In this document: positions 8,085-16,726 of the stretch, piece by piece
How the letters are laid out: every line of letters begins with the position of its first letter
Numbering within the stretch: the stretch's first letter is position 1
Source: Caryophanales bacterium UBA4100
Lineage (GTDB): Bacteria > Bacillota > Bacilli > Paenibacillales > UBA4045
Direction of reading: 5' to 3'
NCBI GenBank assembly: GCA_002383285.1
Contig: DFXU01000114.1
Span: 1 to 26,964, forward strand
Length of the DNA stretch: 26,964 bases
The notes under the pieces: model-generated
Database searches by the model: none
What the model was told of the DNA's origin: nothing
What the model saw: only the letters and a program-made list of their open reading frames with translations
Position numbers and translations under genes: made by a program

Positions 8085-9296
8085 ATGCCGAAATTCCGTT
8101 TTGTGACGGTTGATCAGGCTGGCCGCCAGCACAAAGGCACTTTAGAGAGCGCCAGCTTCCAGACTGCTATGGAAGAATTGAAAGCTAGAGACCTATGGAT
8201 TCTCGAACTATTCGATGCAGCTACAAGTATCTTAAGTCGTGAACTGAAATTTGGAGCACCAAAAGTAAAAACTGAGATATTTACCGTCTTTTGCCGACAG
8301 CTGGCGACGATGTATAAAGCAGGAATAAGTCTTGTAGAGGCGGTGAGGATACTAGGAGAGCAGACTGAGAGTAAAACCTTCAAGAAGATTCTAGTAGATG
8401 TAGCAGAAGAAATGCAGCGAGGCACACAGTTTTCAGTAGCTTCCGGAAGCCACCCATCCATATTCAGTACTGTATTTATCAGTATGGTACGGGCTGGTGA
8501 AGCGAGTGGTAATCTCGACGAAATGCTCGATCGATTAGCCAAGTTCTTTGAAAAGGAACACAATACGAAGGAAAAGGTTAAATCTGCGATGATCTATCCT
8601 ACAATCATGGGTGTGATGGCTAGTGTCGTCGTGACCATTATGATGATCTTCGTTATTCCTAAATTCGTCGCCAACTTTGAAGCAATGGGGATTGAATTGC
8701 CGCTACCAACTAAAGTGGTAATTGCCATTAGTGAATGGATTCAGCTGTATTGGTACTTGGTTCCATTCATGTTAATCACCCCTAAGCTGCTGGTGAGATT
8801 ATTGAAGAAGCATCCAAAAGGTTATTATGCGATTGATTATCTGAAGCTGAAGGTCCCTGTATTTGGTAAATTACAGCATAAGCAAGCCATTGCCCGATTC
8901 AGTCGGACATTTAGTTCGTTATTCGCAGCAGCGATACCTCTGCTTCAAGCAATGACCATTGTCGCCAAGGTCGTTGATAATGTCGTTATCGCTAAGATTA
9001 TAGAGGAGTCGAGAGAAGGGCTTAGGAGTGGTCAATCTATTGCAGAACCATTCCGCAAAACCTGGATATTCCCTCCGATGGTCGTACAGATGATGGCAAT
9101 CGGTGAGAAGTCAGGATCATTAGACTCCATGCTTGAGAAGGTTGCCGATTTCTATGAGAACGATGTCGATACGATGGCAGATCGGCTGAAATCATTGCTA
9201 GAACCGCTAATGATTGTGTTTCTAACATTAATTGTTGGGGGGATTGTATTATCGATTATGCTGCCTATGTTTAAGTTGATGGAGAATATCGGATAG
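8085..9296 (+). CDS. pilC: Type IV pilus inner-membrane platform protein PilC
   Basis: Polytopic membrane protein of the T2SSF/PilC family that couples the PilB and PilT motors to the growing pilus. The 403 aa length is normal. Two repeated cytoplasmic F domains are visible: the first ~65-165 (FCRQLATMYKAGISLVEA) and the second ~265-370 (FSRTFSSLFAAAIPLLQA). Membrane segments lie near residues 168-192, 221-240 and 374-400. The family repeats MVRAGEASGNLDEML and MAIGEKSGSLDSMLEK are present. The ATG is preceded by GGAGTG (8072-8077). It sits 43 bases after pilT and 42 bases before the major pilin. Confidence 0.96.
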   Translation: MPKFRFVTVDQAGRQHKGTLESASFQTAMEELKARDLWILELFDAATSILSRELKFGAPKVKTEIFTVFCRQLATMYKAGISLVEAVRILGEQTESKTFKKILVDVAEEMQRGTQFSVASGSHPSIFSTVFISMVRAGEASGNLDEMLDRLAKFFEKEHNTKEKVKSAMIYPTIMGVMASVVVTIMMIFVIPKFVANFEAMGIELPLPTKVVIAISEWIQLYWYLVPFMLITPKLLVRLLKKHPKGYYAIDYLKLKVPVFGKLQHKQAIARFSRTFSSLFAAAIPLLQAMTIVAKVVDNVVIAKIIEESREGLRSGQSIAEPFRKTWIFPPMVVQMMAIGEKSGSLDSMLEKVADFYENDVDTMADRLKSLLEPLMIVFLTLIVGGIVLSIMLPMFKLMENIG

Positions 9297-9338
9297 AGAA
9301 TTAAAGAAAATGTTTTCAATTAATAGGAGGAATTTTAT

Positions 9339-9731
9339 ATGAACACTTTTATGACGATGAAAATGAAGTTTAGGAAAAATCAAAAAGGTCTGACTTTGGT
9401 TGAGTTACTAGCTGTTATTGTAATTCTAGGGGTAATTGCTGCTATCGCTGTGCCGAGTATTGGTGGAGTAATCTCAAATTCTAAAACAAAAGCAGATACC
9501 CAAACGAAAGCCTTAATAGAAAGCGCAGCTGTGATGTGGGCAATGCAACAAACTACTGCACCAGCTAATGGAGCAACAGTCACTGTTGGTGACTTGGTCA
9601 CTGCTGGATATTTGACTTCAGCACCAATGAATCAAACTCTTAATCTCTCTTATTCTACGGTTGTCGTAACTCTTACTCTAACTGCGGGTGGTGCCTATAC
9701 CGCATCTGCTGGTACACCTTCAGCATCGTAA
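9339..9731 (+). CDS. pilA: Type IV prepilin, probable major pilin
   Basis: A 130-residue class III signal-peptide protein. The basic leader ends at KG (Gly17), and the mature chain begins LTLVELLAVIVILGVIAAIA. It has the required Glu at +5 (Glu22) and a Leu rather than the common Phe/Met at +1. The hydrophobic alpha-1 helix is followed by a small Ala/Thr/Gly-rich C-terminal domain of about 75 residues without cysteine, so there is no disulfide D-loop. The ribosome binding site AGGAGG (9325-9330) is the best in the operon and fits a highly expressed product. The central position between pilC and the peptidase gene supports its role as the main pilin, though expression is not shown by sequence. 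Closely spaced Met codons (M5, M7, M9) are alternative starts. Confidence 0.9.
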   Translation: MNTFMTMKMKFRKNQKGLTLVELLAVIVILGVIAAIAVPSIGGVISNSKTKADTQTKALIESAAVMWAMQQTTAPANGATVTVGDLVTAGYLTSAPMNQTLNLSYSTVVVTLTLTAGGAYTASAGTPSAS

Positions 9732-9789
9732 CTCGTAGCTCTCGAAGATAACTTTCTCTAAACTTAAAGCCATCCCGACAGGAGACCTT

Positions 9790-10572
9790 ATGGAAACTAT
9801 AATCATCATCTACCTATCCATATTCCTATTTTTCTTTGGTCTCTTGATCGGGAGTTTTCTTAATGTTGTTGCGATCCGTATGCTGAAGGGGGAGTCAATC
9901 GCTTTTCCACCTTCACACTGCACCACTTGTGGTCATCCTTTGAAGCCTTGGGAACTTGTACCATTACTTAGTTACCTAACACTCAGAGGGTCATGTCGGT
10001 ACTGCCACGCGCGTATATCCCCTGCATACTTCTGGGGAGAGCTGACTACAGGCTTATTGTTCGCATGGGCTGGTTGGATGTTCGGTTGGCAATTGGAGAC
10101 GGTTGTTGCCGTGTTCATCATTTCAATCCTGGTCGTTATTGTACAAACTGATTTTCGTGAAATGATAATACCGAACAAAGTTATTGCATTCGGTGTAGTA
10201 GGCGGCATAATTATCCGCTTATTCATACATGACCTGCCGCTATGGAATTATGGGATGTCCTTCATCTTAGGTGGAGGGATCATCTATCTCATAAGTGTAG
10301 TTAGTAGCTTTATTCTTAAGAAGGAAGCGATGGGCGGCGGTGATGTCAAATTATTCGCTTTTGTTGGTCTAATGCTAGGTTTTAAACTGTTACTGCTTTC
10401 TATATTCCTTGCCAGCTTACTTGGTTTTCTTATAGGTGTCATTCTGCTGCTTAGTGGGAGAACGAAGAGAGGAGCATACATTCCTTTTGGACCGTATATC
10501 GCAATGGGATCATTGATCTCATACGCTTGGGGCAATTCGATCATAGCTTGGTATCTGGGTTTTCTTCCATAA
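9790..10572 (+). CDS. pilD: Prepilin peptidase / N-methyltransferase PilD
   Basis: Integral membrane aspartic peptidase (family A24A) that cleaves prepilin leaders after Gly and N-methylates the new terminus. The 260 aa protein starts with a membrane helix and GSFLNVVAIRM. Two CxxC pairs (CTTC and CRYC), about 28 residues apart, form the zinc-binding loop of the methyltransferase domain. The two catalytic aspartates are in TDFREMIIPN and GGGDVKL. Six or more further hydrophobic segments follow. The start ATG has GGAGA (9781-9785) four bases upstream. It should process the major pilin, the two minor pilins and perhaps the 14234 product encoded nearby. Confidence 0.96.
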   Translation: METIIIIYLSIFLFFFGLLIGSFLNVVAIRMLKGESIAFPPSHCTTCGHPLKPWELVPLLSYLTLRGSCRYCHARISPAYFWGELTTGLLFAWAGWMFGWQLETVVAVFIISILVVIVQTDFREMIIPNKVIAFGVVGGIIIRLFIHDLPLWNYGMSFILGGGIIYLISVVSSFILKKEAMGGGDVKLFAFVGLMLGFKLLLLSIFLASLLGFLIGVILLLSGRTKRGAYIPFGPYIAMGSLISYAWGNSIIAWYLGFLP

Positions 10573-10612
10573 TTCATATGGAATGCGACAACAATGAAGG
10601 GGGTGACTTTGG

Positions 10613-11818
10613 TTGATCCACAAGATCTGGAATACTATTCAACATTCGATACTGCCTACAAAAACGTATATGGGAATCGAGATCACGGATTATGCCGTAA
10701 AAGTCGTCCTTTTAACAAATATCACTTCTAAGGCTCCAAAGCTTCTTGCTTATTCGATTGAGCCTCTTACTGACAAATGCTTGGATGAAGGTAAGATTAT
10801 TGATGCATTCCGATTATTGCAGACTCTTCAGTCGGCTGTGAATAGGTTGAATGTAAAAGTAAAAAAAGCCCACTTTGCCTTACCTAGTCCGATTGTTATG
10901 GTGAGATTTTTGAAGCTGCCCAATCTGGAGAAGAAGGAAATGGATAAGCTGATAGACTTCGAGATGCAGCATAATATCCATCTACCCTTTGAGCAGCCAT
11001 ACTTCGATTACTTAAAACTAAGTGGTCAGTCGGATCAATCATTGAAGAAGCAACAATCATTAATGAATAATGCTACCGCAACCAATGAAATTAAAGAGGG
11101 ATATCAGCAGACCGCAGCAGAGTCAGACCCTTTGTTTGGACTAATAACTGAAAAGAAAGACGATAATATCTCGATAGATACGGAGACAGCACCTGGGCAA
11201 ATGTGTGAAGTCATGCTTGTTGCAGCACCTGGTGAGCGAGTAACAGAGTTTGTGGATGTCATTCGTGATGCTCAAATTGAGCTTACAAGTGTTGAGATTA
11301 AACCACTATCCTTATATCGCACTATTCGTAAGCTTGATGATAATGATACAATGACACACCAAACTATCTTGTTAGTCGATTTAGGCCAGATGGCTACTGA
11401 CGTCAGTATCTTTCATGATGGACTGCTGAAAATCACACGAAACATCTACATCAATTTTCCTCAAGCGAATCAAGAGAGAGCGGTAATAGATGATAATGAT
11501 TTACTGTCAATCTTACAAATAACAGGTGGGGATAATGATTTCAACAATGCATGTAATGAGCTTGTTCACGAGCTAGAACGACTAATTAACTTCTATCGGT
11601 ATACGTTAAATCATCGTGACCATGAATTCGATCGAGTTATTATATCTGGAGATGTAGAACGAATCGATGAGGTTCGTTCGCACTTAGAAGAACGATTGGC
11701 AAGAGAAGTTACTATGATTTCATGTGAGCATATTCAATCTAGTGAAACTGATTTACAGCTCGTATTTCCTTCCATTGCTACTGCATTCGGGTTAGCTTTA
11801 AGGGGGAATATGAATTAA
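10613..11818 (+). CDS. pilM: Type IV pilus assembly protein PilM (actin-like)
   Basis: Cytoplasmic actin/FtsA-like ATPase-fold protein that binds the N-terminal tail of PilN and links the motor to the alignment complex. It is 401 aa. The phosphate-1 strand-turn is MGIEITDYAVKVV and the phosphate-2 motif is LLVDLGQMATDVSIFHDG. The start is TTG, supported by AAGGGGGTGA (10597-10606) just upstream and by no better codon before MGIEITD. Compared with ~350-residue homologues, it has an extra hydrophilic linker of about 55 residues near 140-195, rich in Asn, Gln, Asp and Glu. The stop overlaps the pilN start by one base (TAATG), indicating translational coupling. Confidence 0.9.
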   Translation: MIHKIWNTIQHSILPTKTYMGIEITDYAVKVVLLTNITSKAPKLLAYSIEPLTDKCLDEGKIIDAFRLLQTLQSAVNRLNVKVKKAHFALPSPIVMVRFLKLPNLEKKEMDKLIDFEMQHNIHLPFEQPYFDYLKLSGQSDQSLKKQQSLMNNATATNEIKEGYQQTAAESDPLFGLITEKKDDNISIDTETAPGQMCEVMLVAAPGERVTEFVDVIRDAQIELTSVEIKPLSLYRTIRKLDDNDTMTHQTILLVDLGQMATDVSIFHDGLLKITRNIYINFPQANQERAVIDDNDLLSILQITGGDNDFNNACNELVHELERLINFYRYTLNHRDHEFDRVIISGDVERIDEVRSHLEERLAREVTMISCEHIQSSETDLQLVFPSIATAFGLALRGNMN

Positions 11819-12744
11819 TGAATATTAATCTACTCCCAAGAAAGTCACGAATTCAGACCATATTCTGGCCAGTTATGCTGTCAGTTATCCTCATATATAT
11901 ATCCATTGCAATGGTTTTAGTTTATGCAGAATTTAATAATGGCACTTCGATTGAGGAGAAGAATGATGAAATAATCCTATTGCAGACTGAAATCAATAGC
12001 CTAAGAGCTATGCGACAGCCAGACCCCCTTGCGGAGGACTTCCAAGATTTTCAGGCGGATGTTACAGCGCTTAAGGAGTATAGAAGAGATTGGATACAAA
12101 TTCTGAAGCAGATTTCTTCTTCTTTGCCAGCCACATCAAGAGTAATAAGCTTTCAAGTCGATTCATCAGGTGAGCTCAAGGTAGATTCTCAATTTGCTAA
12201 TTTACAACAAATAGCTAGATATATTGCAATTCTTGATGAGACTACTTCAATAGATAGTGTGAATGCTTCCAATATTGAACGGGTCGGATTAACGAATGCG
12301 GGTGCTGTTCCAACCGATAATCCTAGCGGTGCATTGGGAGCGATTCCAGGTTTGATAGGACAGTCGGACAACACTTCAAATGCTATTGATCCAGACGAGT
12401 TTATTGCAAACCTTGAGGGGGATATTACACCTCCTAAGGATGAGAGCGAGCGAATATTGAATGATCTGAGATGGTTAATGGAACAGAAGGCTGCAGAAGA
12501 ACAACATGGCATAATCGTTCCTAGAATAGATATGCCGGATGTTCCCAGTATAGATACTTGGATGGATTCAGGGCTGTTCACACCAGATGAGATAGAGACT
12601 GCTTGGGGAGAAGTAAACCAATATAAAGAACAGACAACCTCGTCAACTACTGACGAATCTGTGCAAAAGGAAATTTATGTTTACCAAACGACATTAACCA
12701 TTAAACTGGCGGCTCTGGATATGGGTAAGGAGGTCGCTCCATGA
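11818..12744 (+). CDS. pilN: PilN-like type IV pilus assembly protein
   Basis: Bitopic membrane protein of the alignment subcomplex. The N-terminus MNINLLPRK is the classic PilN motif (INLLP) that docks into PilM. One membrane helix follows (~17-40), then a short coiled coil (EEKNDEIILLQTEINSLRAM) and an extracytoplasmic ferredoxin-like domain. At 308 aa it is about 100 residues longer than many PilN proteins. The extra part (~160-275) is acidic and Pro/Asp-rich and splits or extends the C-terminal domain. The next start overlaps the stop by four bases (ATGA). Confidence 0.88.
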   Translation: MNINLLPRKSRIQTIFWPVMLSVILIYISIAMVLVYAEFNNGTSIEEKNDEIILLQTEINSLRAMRQPDPLAEDFQDFQADVTALKEYRRDWIQILKQISSSLPATSRVISFQVDSSGELKVDSQFANLQQIARYIAILDETTSIDSVNASNIERVGLTNAGAVPTDNPSGALGAIPGLIGQSDNTSNAIDPDEFIANLEGDITPPKDESERILNDLRWLMEQKAAEEQHGIIVPRIDMPDVPSIDTWMDSGLFTPDEIETAWGEVNQYKEQTTSSTTDESVQKEIYVYQTTLTIKLAALDMGKEVAP

Positions 12745-13532
12745 ACTTAAACCTCTTGAAGAAGCTATCTATTCAAATGAAGAATCCCATTAACCAATTG
12801 ATCACAGTTATTATAGTTGGATTAATCGTAGTACTTTACTTGTTCACAACGAAGACACAGCCTGACTTTGTAGAGAAGGCTATGCTCAATCAGAATATCG
12901 ACAACCTAGAGAAGCAACGTAACTTGATTGCTCAATCACCATTACCTGTGAAGGTGGACGCGAAGGATATTGAGGCACTAATTGTTCAAGTACCTACTAG
13001 CTTTGAGATTTCTCGACTCTTACTAGAATTTGAAAGTATAGAACAAGTCTCCGGGGCGCTTATTACCGAATTAGCCATTGGAGACCAAGAAGCTGAAGTC
13101 AAGGATGAATTGGCAGACTATATTGAGCATGCAATGAAGAAGGCACCTGTCGTGTCAGCTGCTGTTCCTACTGTAGAAACAGATTCCGCTGCTGCACCTG
13201 AACCTGCACCCGCACCGATTGAGCCTAAGTTAGCTACACCAATAAAACCAGAAATCCTATCGCTCACTGCAATAGGAACATACCCACAGGTTACAGAATT
13301 TCTGGGGCAATTATATACAATAAAGAGAGTTGTTAACATTCGTGAATGGAGTTTAACTCCTCAGGTAGGCGATCAATACGTAATCAAGTTAGGCTTAACT
13401 GTATATACGGCACCTAAATATGCGGGAACATTCCACGACCTGCCAGCTATAAGCTCAGATATTCCGAATAAAGCTGGAGTTCCTGTCATGTCGAATGAAG
13501 AATTCATGAGAATCATAGAATCACAGCCATAG
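12741..13532 (+). CDS. pilO: PilO-like type IV pilus assembly protein
   Basis: Bitopic membrane protein expected to pair with PilN. The 263 aa chain has a short cytoplasmic tail, one membrane helix (~19-38, QLITVIIVGLIVVLYLF) and a heptad-like stretch with QNIDNLEKQRNLIAQ. A PilO-type domain follows, including VPTSFEISRLLLEFESI and the strand YPQVTEFLGQLYTI. A flexible Ala/Pro-rich insertion (AAPEPAPAPIEPK) near residue 150 splits the domain. Identification rests on position after pilN (ATGA overlap), topology and weak PilO-like motifs. A lipoprotein PilP and an outer-membrane secretin are absent, as expected for a Gram-positive cell. Confidence 0.82.
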   Translation: MNLNLLKKLSIQMKNPINQLITVIIVGLIVVLYLFTTKTQPDFVEKAMLNQNIDNLEKQRNLIAQSPLPVKVDAKDIEALIVQVPTSFEISRLLLEFESIEQVSGALITELAIGDQEAEVKDELADYIEHAMKKAPVVSAAVPTVETDSAAAPEPAPAPIEPKLATPIKPEILSLTAIGTYPQVTEFLGQLYTIKRVVNIREWSLTPQVGDQYVIKLGLTVYTAPKYAGTFHDLPAISSDIPNKAGVPVMSNEEFMRIIESQP

Positions 13533-13550
13533 TAGGGGGAGGTAATCGGA

Positions 13551-14174
13551 ATGCGTAATAAGAGAATTATCATCGTTGCAATTGTTGCATTCATTCTAAG
13601 TACAGGCTACACAATAGCTGATGGTCAATTTAAGAATATCTCTGTTTACTTCAGTAAGATTAACATGAATGTGAATGGTCAGCCCATGGAGCTGTCGAGG
13701 GAATCGATATTCTATAATGGAACGATCTATATGCCCTTGCGTGATTTATCTGAAACCTTAGGTGCTGAAGTTACATGGGATGACACGAATCGAGCTGTGA
13801 GCTTGGATTTCTTACTGGATAATAAGGGTCAGACTGTATTCTCAGCAGCTAAGAAAGGACTCTATCAATATATTACAATTGAGAATAATAGCATTATGAC
13901 GCAGATGATTAATCAGTTTAAGAAGGAAGATATGAACGGTATGAAAGCAGTCTTGGCTAGATATGATAGCCTACGACTTATGGCAAGAGATTTGCAAGAT
14001 AGTGAGCTCGAGCTTATATTCGAGAAAATGATGGCTTCAGGAGAATTGATGCGCTCAGGCTATCAGAGCAAAGAATTGGATGATTATTACTTAGCCTGGA
14101 CGATTTTTAATACGAATGCGGGTAACTTGATAACATTGCTGAGAGACAGAATTGCTGATTCAATAGAACCATAA
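13551..14174 (+). CDS. Copper-amine-oxidase-N-like stalk domain protein in the pilus operon
   Basis: A 207-residue exported protein. Residues 1-24 look like a signal peptide or membrane anchor (a basic start followed by IIIVAIVAFILSTGYTIADG). Residues ~30-90 resemble the copper amine oxidase N-terminal-like stalk domain common in surface proteins of Paenibacillaceae, with YNGTIYMPLRDLSETLGAEV and a following WDDTNRAVSL. The remainder (~95-207) is predicted helical and charged, and I do not recognise it. The ribosome binding site GGGGGAGG lies 18 bp after pilO, so it is an operon member. A role at the cell wall as anchor or partner of the pilus machine is inference only. Confidence 0.75.
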   Translation: MRNKRIIIVAIVAFILSTGYTIADGQFKNISVYFSKINMNVNGQPMELSRESIFYNGTIYMPLRDLSETLGAEVTWDDTNRAVSLDFLLDNKGQTVFSAAKKGLYQYITIENNSIMTQMINQFKKEDMNGMKAVLARYDSLRLMARDLQDSELELIFEKMMASGELMRSGYQSKELDDYYLAWTIFNTNAGNLITLLRDRIADSIEP

Positions 14175-14233
14175 AGCCAACTTGGGGTTTGTTAACAACA
14201 TTAATTATTTAGGTGTAGAAAGGAGTGCTGCAA

Positions 14234-16120
14234 TTGAAGCTGAACGAAAAAGGTGCGGCACTACTCTACGTATTAATGATCTCTATGCTGTTAATACTTA
14301 TAGTCCCCAGTGTTCTTTATTTGGGCTCTAATTCAGAATTACAAATCATTAGAAGCGAGAAGGAGAAGATTGTTAATCAATTAACGATCACTGGCATGCA
14401 GGCAATCGCAAGACATCCTGGTAATGTATTGGATAAATTACAATTTCTTGAGGATCATTATGGTGAGACTGAATTTACACTTCCCAATGGATTGGTAGTT
14501 ACATATAGACAATATGCTGTTGTGTCTGGAACCGGTACAGAATGGGAAAATAGAGAGGCTTTAGATTTAGTAAATTATGCTGATTATGATGTTGTCGTAT
14601 ATGCTTCAGTTGGTGGTGTAGAGAAATTATTAAGTACTCGATTTAATGTGGGAGAGTATAGTCCAAAAGTTGAGGGAGTAACAATATTAGGTACAGACGA
14701 ACAATTTGTGAATGAAGCACCAGATCCTCCACTTGCTATTGTGGTTGAAACTAGTAATATTCCTGATAATGAGGTTATCACTGTTAGCCTATCAGATGGA
14801 ACGGAAACTGTATCCAACACTTGTATCATTTTTGGTGATTTTTGTAATGTTGAGTTTGATAACTTGGCAGATTTACCAGCGTCGATTTACTATATTCAAA
14901 CTTTCTATGACGGGGCAGAGTACCCCCATTTGGGACCATCCCTGCAATACACGATTAAACCACTAATTGAAAGTATCACTAATGTAAGTGTTATCTCGAC
15001 TACAGATGTATACAATATTAAAGTAACGATCGAGATTTCAGATGCGCTTTCTAGTACAGACCGTACTATCTCGATTGAGTTGAGGGATCCAGACGATGAT
15101 TTGATTGTACATTACAGCCTAGCTAACGCTGGCACAATGCCTTCGAGTGGGACATCAGTAGTTCTACCCATTGCGATTCCTGCTAGTGTTCCCATTGACA
15201 GTTATCGAATTTACGTAAGCATTAATAATGATGGGAATCCAATTACAGATAATAGTTATATTTATAGTATGACTGAGTTAAGCTCGGCTGTTTATCCTGA
15301 AACACATGAAGAAGGAGCGTTCCAAGTCATTGCTGTTACTGTTAATGCATCTGGTTACGCAGATGGTACAGAAGTTCAAGCTGAATTTATTCATGACACA
15401 GGTGCTTCTTATTCAACACCTATTGTTGGAACGGGAACGATAGATAATTTCACTAGTAGTATACCACTTGTCATTCCAACAACGGTGCCTGATGGAGCTT
15501 ATAAAATTAAGGTAAGTATACTAGGTAATGAGGATTCGTCAACAACGTATGCGATTTATGCTGCTGGTTCTACACCACCGCCAGGTGCTGTAGAGGGGGA
15601 AGCCATGACGTTCGTGAATGGCGTAGAGGAAACCTATACCATTCAGGAGCTTGAAGCTACTGGTTCAATAACAACGACAGGTATGTTATTCATTCCGGAA
15701 AGCTATGGGGATATTCAATTGTCAAATAATGTCCCCGTTGTTTATACAGCACCTGAAGGGATATTCATTGGTGCAGATATACATACACAAGCTGCTGGAG
15801 GTAATATTACTTTGAAATCTTGCAATGGTCCTATTCAAATTGACGGAGCGATATTCGAAACAGGTACGGGACAGACCGACATTAGTATGTCAGCAGGTAC
15901 TTATATATCTGCTCAAGGTTCTACCTTCAGCGCACGTAATATCTATCTGACAGCAAATGAGTATATAGATATTTCGAGTGCGACATTAAATATTCAAGGT
16001 TCTGGAGGAATCGTTCTATCAGCGTATAATAATACAACTTCGATAATTGCAACTTCTACCGTTTTCGGTACAACACCAAGCCAGCTTGCTAATAACGGCA
16101 ATGGCGTTAGCTGTCCGTAA
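14234..16120 (+). CDS. Large pilin-like (PilX/GspK-type N-terminus) surface protein with beta-rich C-terminus
   Basis: A 628-residue protein. The TTG at 14234 is chosen because AAAGGAG (14219-14225) lies eight bases upstream. The GTG at 14225 would overlap that ribosome binding site. The N-terminus MKLNEKG followed by AALLYVLMISMLLILIVPSVL resembles a class III signal with cleavage after Gly7. It lacks the usual Glu at +5, as do GspK-type tip pilins. A short coiled helical part follows. Residues ~150-450 contain about three Ig-like beta domains with similar ends (DGAYKIKVSI, DSYRIYVSI, ASIYYIQTF). The last ~170 residues have short repeated strands typical of a beta-helix (NIYLTANEYIDISSATLN). 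Only a few cysteines are present. Position at the end of the operon suggests a pilus-tip adhesin or cell-surface partner (inference). Confidence 0.78.
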   Translation: MKLNEKGAALLYVLMISMLLILIVPSVLYLGSNSELQIIRSEKEKIVNQLTITGMQAIARHPGNVLDKLQFLEDHYGETEFTLPNGLVVTYRQYAVVSGTGTEWENREALDLVNYADYDVVVYASVGGVEKLLSTRFNVGEYSPKVEGVTILGTDEQFVNEAPDPPLAIVVETSNIPDNEVITVSLSDGTETVSNTCIIFGDFCNVEFDNLADLPASIYYIQTFYDGAEYPHLGPSLQYTIKPLIESITNVSVISTTDVYNIKVTIEISDALSSTDRTISIELRDPDDDLIVHYSLANAGTMPSSGTSVVLPIAIPASVPIDSYRIYVSINNDGNPITDNSYIYSMTELSSAVYPETHEEGAFQVIAVTVNASGYADGTEVQAEFIHDTGASYSTPIVGTGTIDNFTSSIPLVIPTTVPDGAYKIKVSILGNEDSSTTYAIYAAGSTPPPGAVEGEAMTFVNGVEETYTIQELEATGSITTTGMLFIPESYGDIQLSNNVPVVYTAPEGIFIGADIHTQAAGGNITLKSCNGPIQIDGAIFETGTGQTDISMSAGTYISAQGSTFSARNIYLTANEYIDISSATLNIQGSGGIVLSAYNNTTSIIATSTVFGTTPSQLANNGNGVSCP

Positions 16121-16123
16121 TTA

Positions 16124-16723
16124 TTAATACAATTCTGCTTTAACTGTTGGAATGATGGATTCTAATTGTTTGTAGGTTATTATCTTCTGATTATTGGCAC
16201 CGATCCTAGTTAAAGCAAAATTAACGGAGATTCGGATAAGTACATCCTCAAGGGTATCACCAATTGCAAGGTCAACTGAATTCCCTGAGGTAACATTGCT
16301 AACGGTGAATGCAGGTATGGCTTGAGCGGTGTTGGGTTCAACATTCTCTGCGAGTACTTGCTGTTGAGTGAATGCACCAGTACTTAAATCAAAAGATGCA
16401 TCAGTAGATAAGTACAAGGAGATTGTACGATCAACAGCATTATACACGATAGCTCGAGCTTGAAGAGAGGTCATTTCAAATGTTCGAAATCGCAATTCCG
16501 TCGCATTATGTAATCGAACTAAAGTAGCATCTGCCATTTGATCGGAGATTGTATTCATTGTGGTTCTAAGATCTGTTTTATCGGTATAATCTTGCGCAGA
16601 ATCATTGAATAGACTGTTCACGGATCCGAATAGTAGGAAGGCTACTCCTAGCACGACGGTTAATAGTGTAAGAGAGGCTAAAACTTCTAAGAGACTTAAT
16701 CCCCTCTGATTTTGTAAGTTCAT
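16124..16723 (-). CDS. Minor type IV pilin (PilW/GspJ-like)
   Basis: A 199-residue prepilin. A short leader MNLQNQRG is followed by LSLLEVLASLTLLTVVLGVAFL, with Glu at +5 of the mature chain and a long hydrophobic helix. The remainder is beta-rich with no cysteine. Length and the DLRTTMNTISDQMADATLVR segment after the helix resemble PilW/GspJ-type minor pilins, which cap or initiate the pilus. It lies three bases after the second minor pilin and should be translated with it. It ends only three bases from the stop of the convergent operon gene, with no terminator between them. Confidence 0.85.
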   Translation of the reverse strand: MNLQNQRGLSLLEVLASLTLLTVVLGVAFLLFGSVNSLFNDSAQDYTDKTDLRTTMNTISDQMADATLVRLHNATELRFRTFEMTSLQARAIVYNAVDRTISLYLSTDASFDLSTGAFTQQQVLAENVEPNTAQAIPAFTVSNVTSGNSVDLAIGDTLEDVLIRISVNFALTRIGANNQKIITYKQLESIIPTVKAELY

Positions 16724-16726
16724 GGT

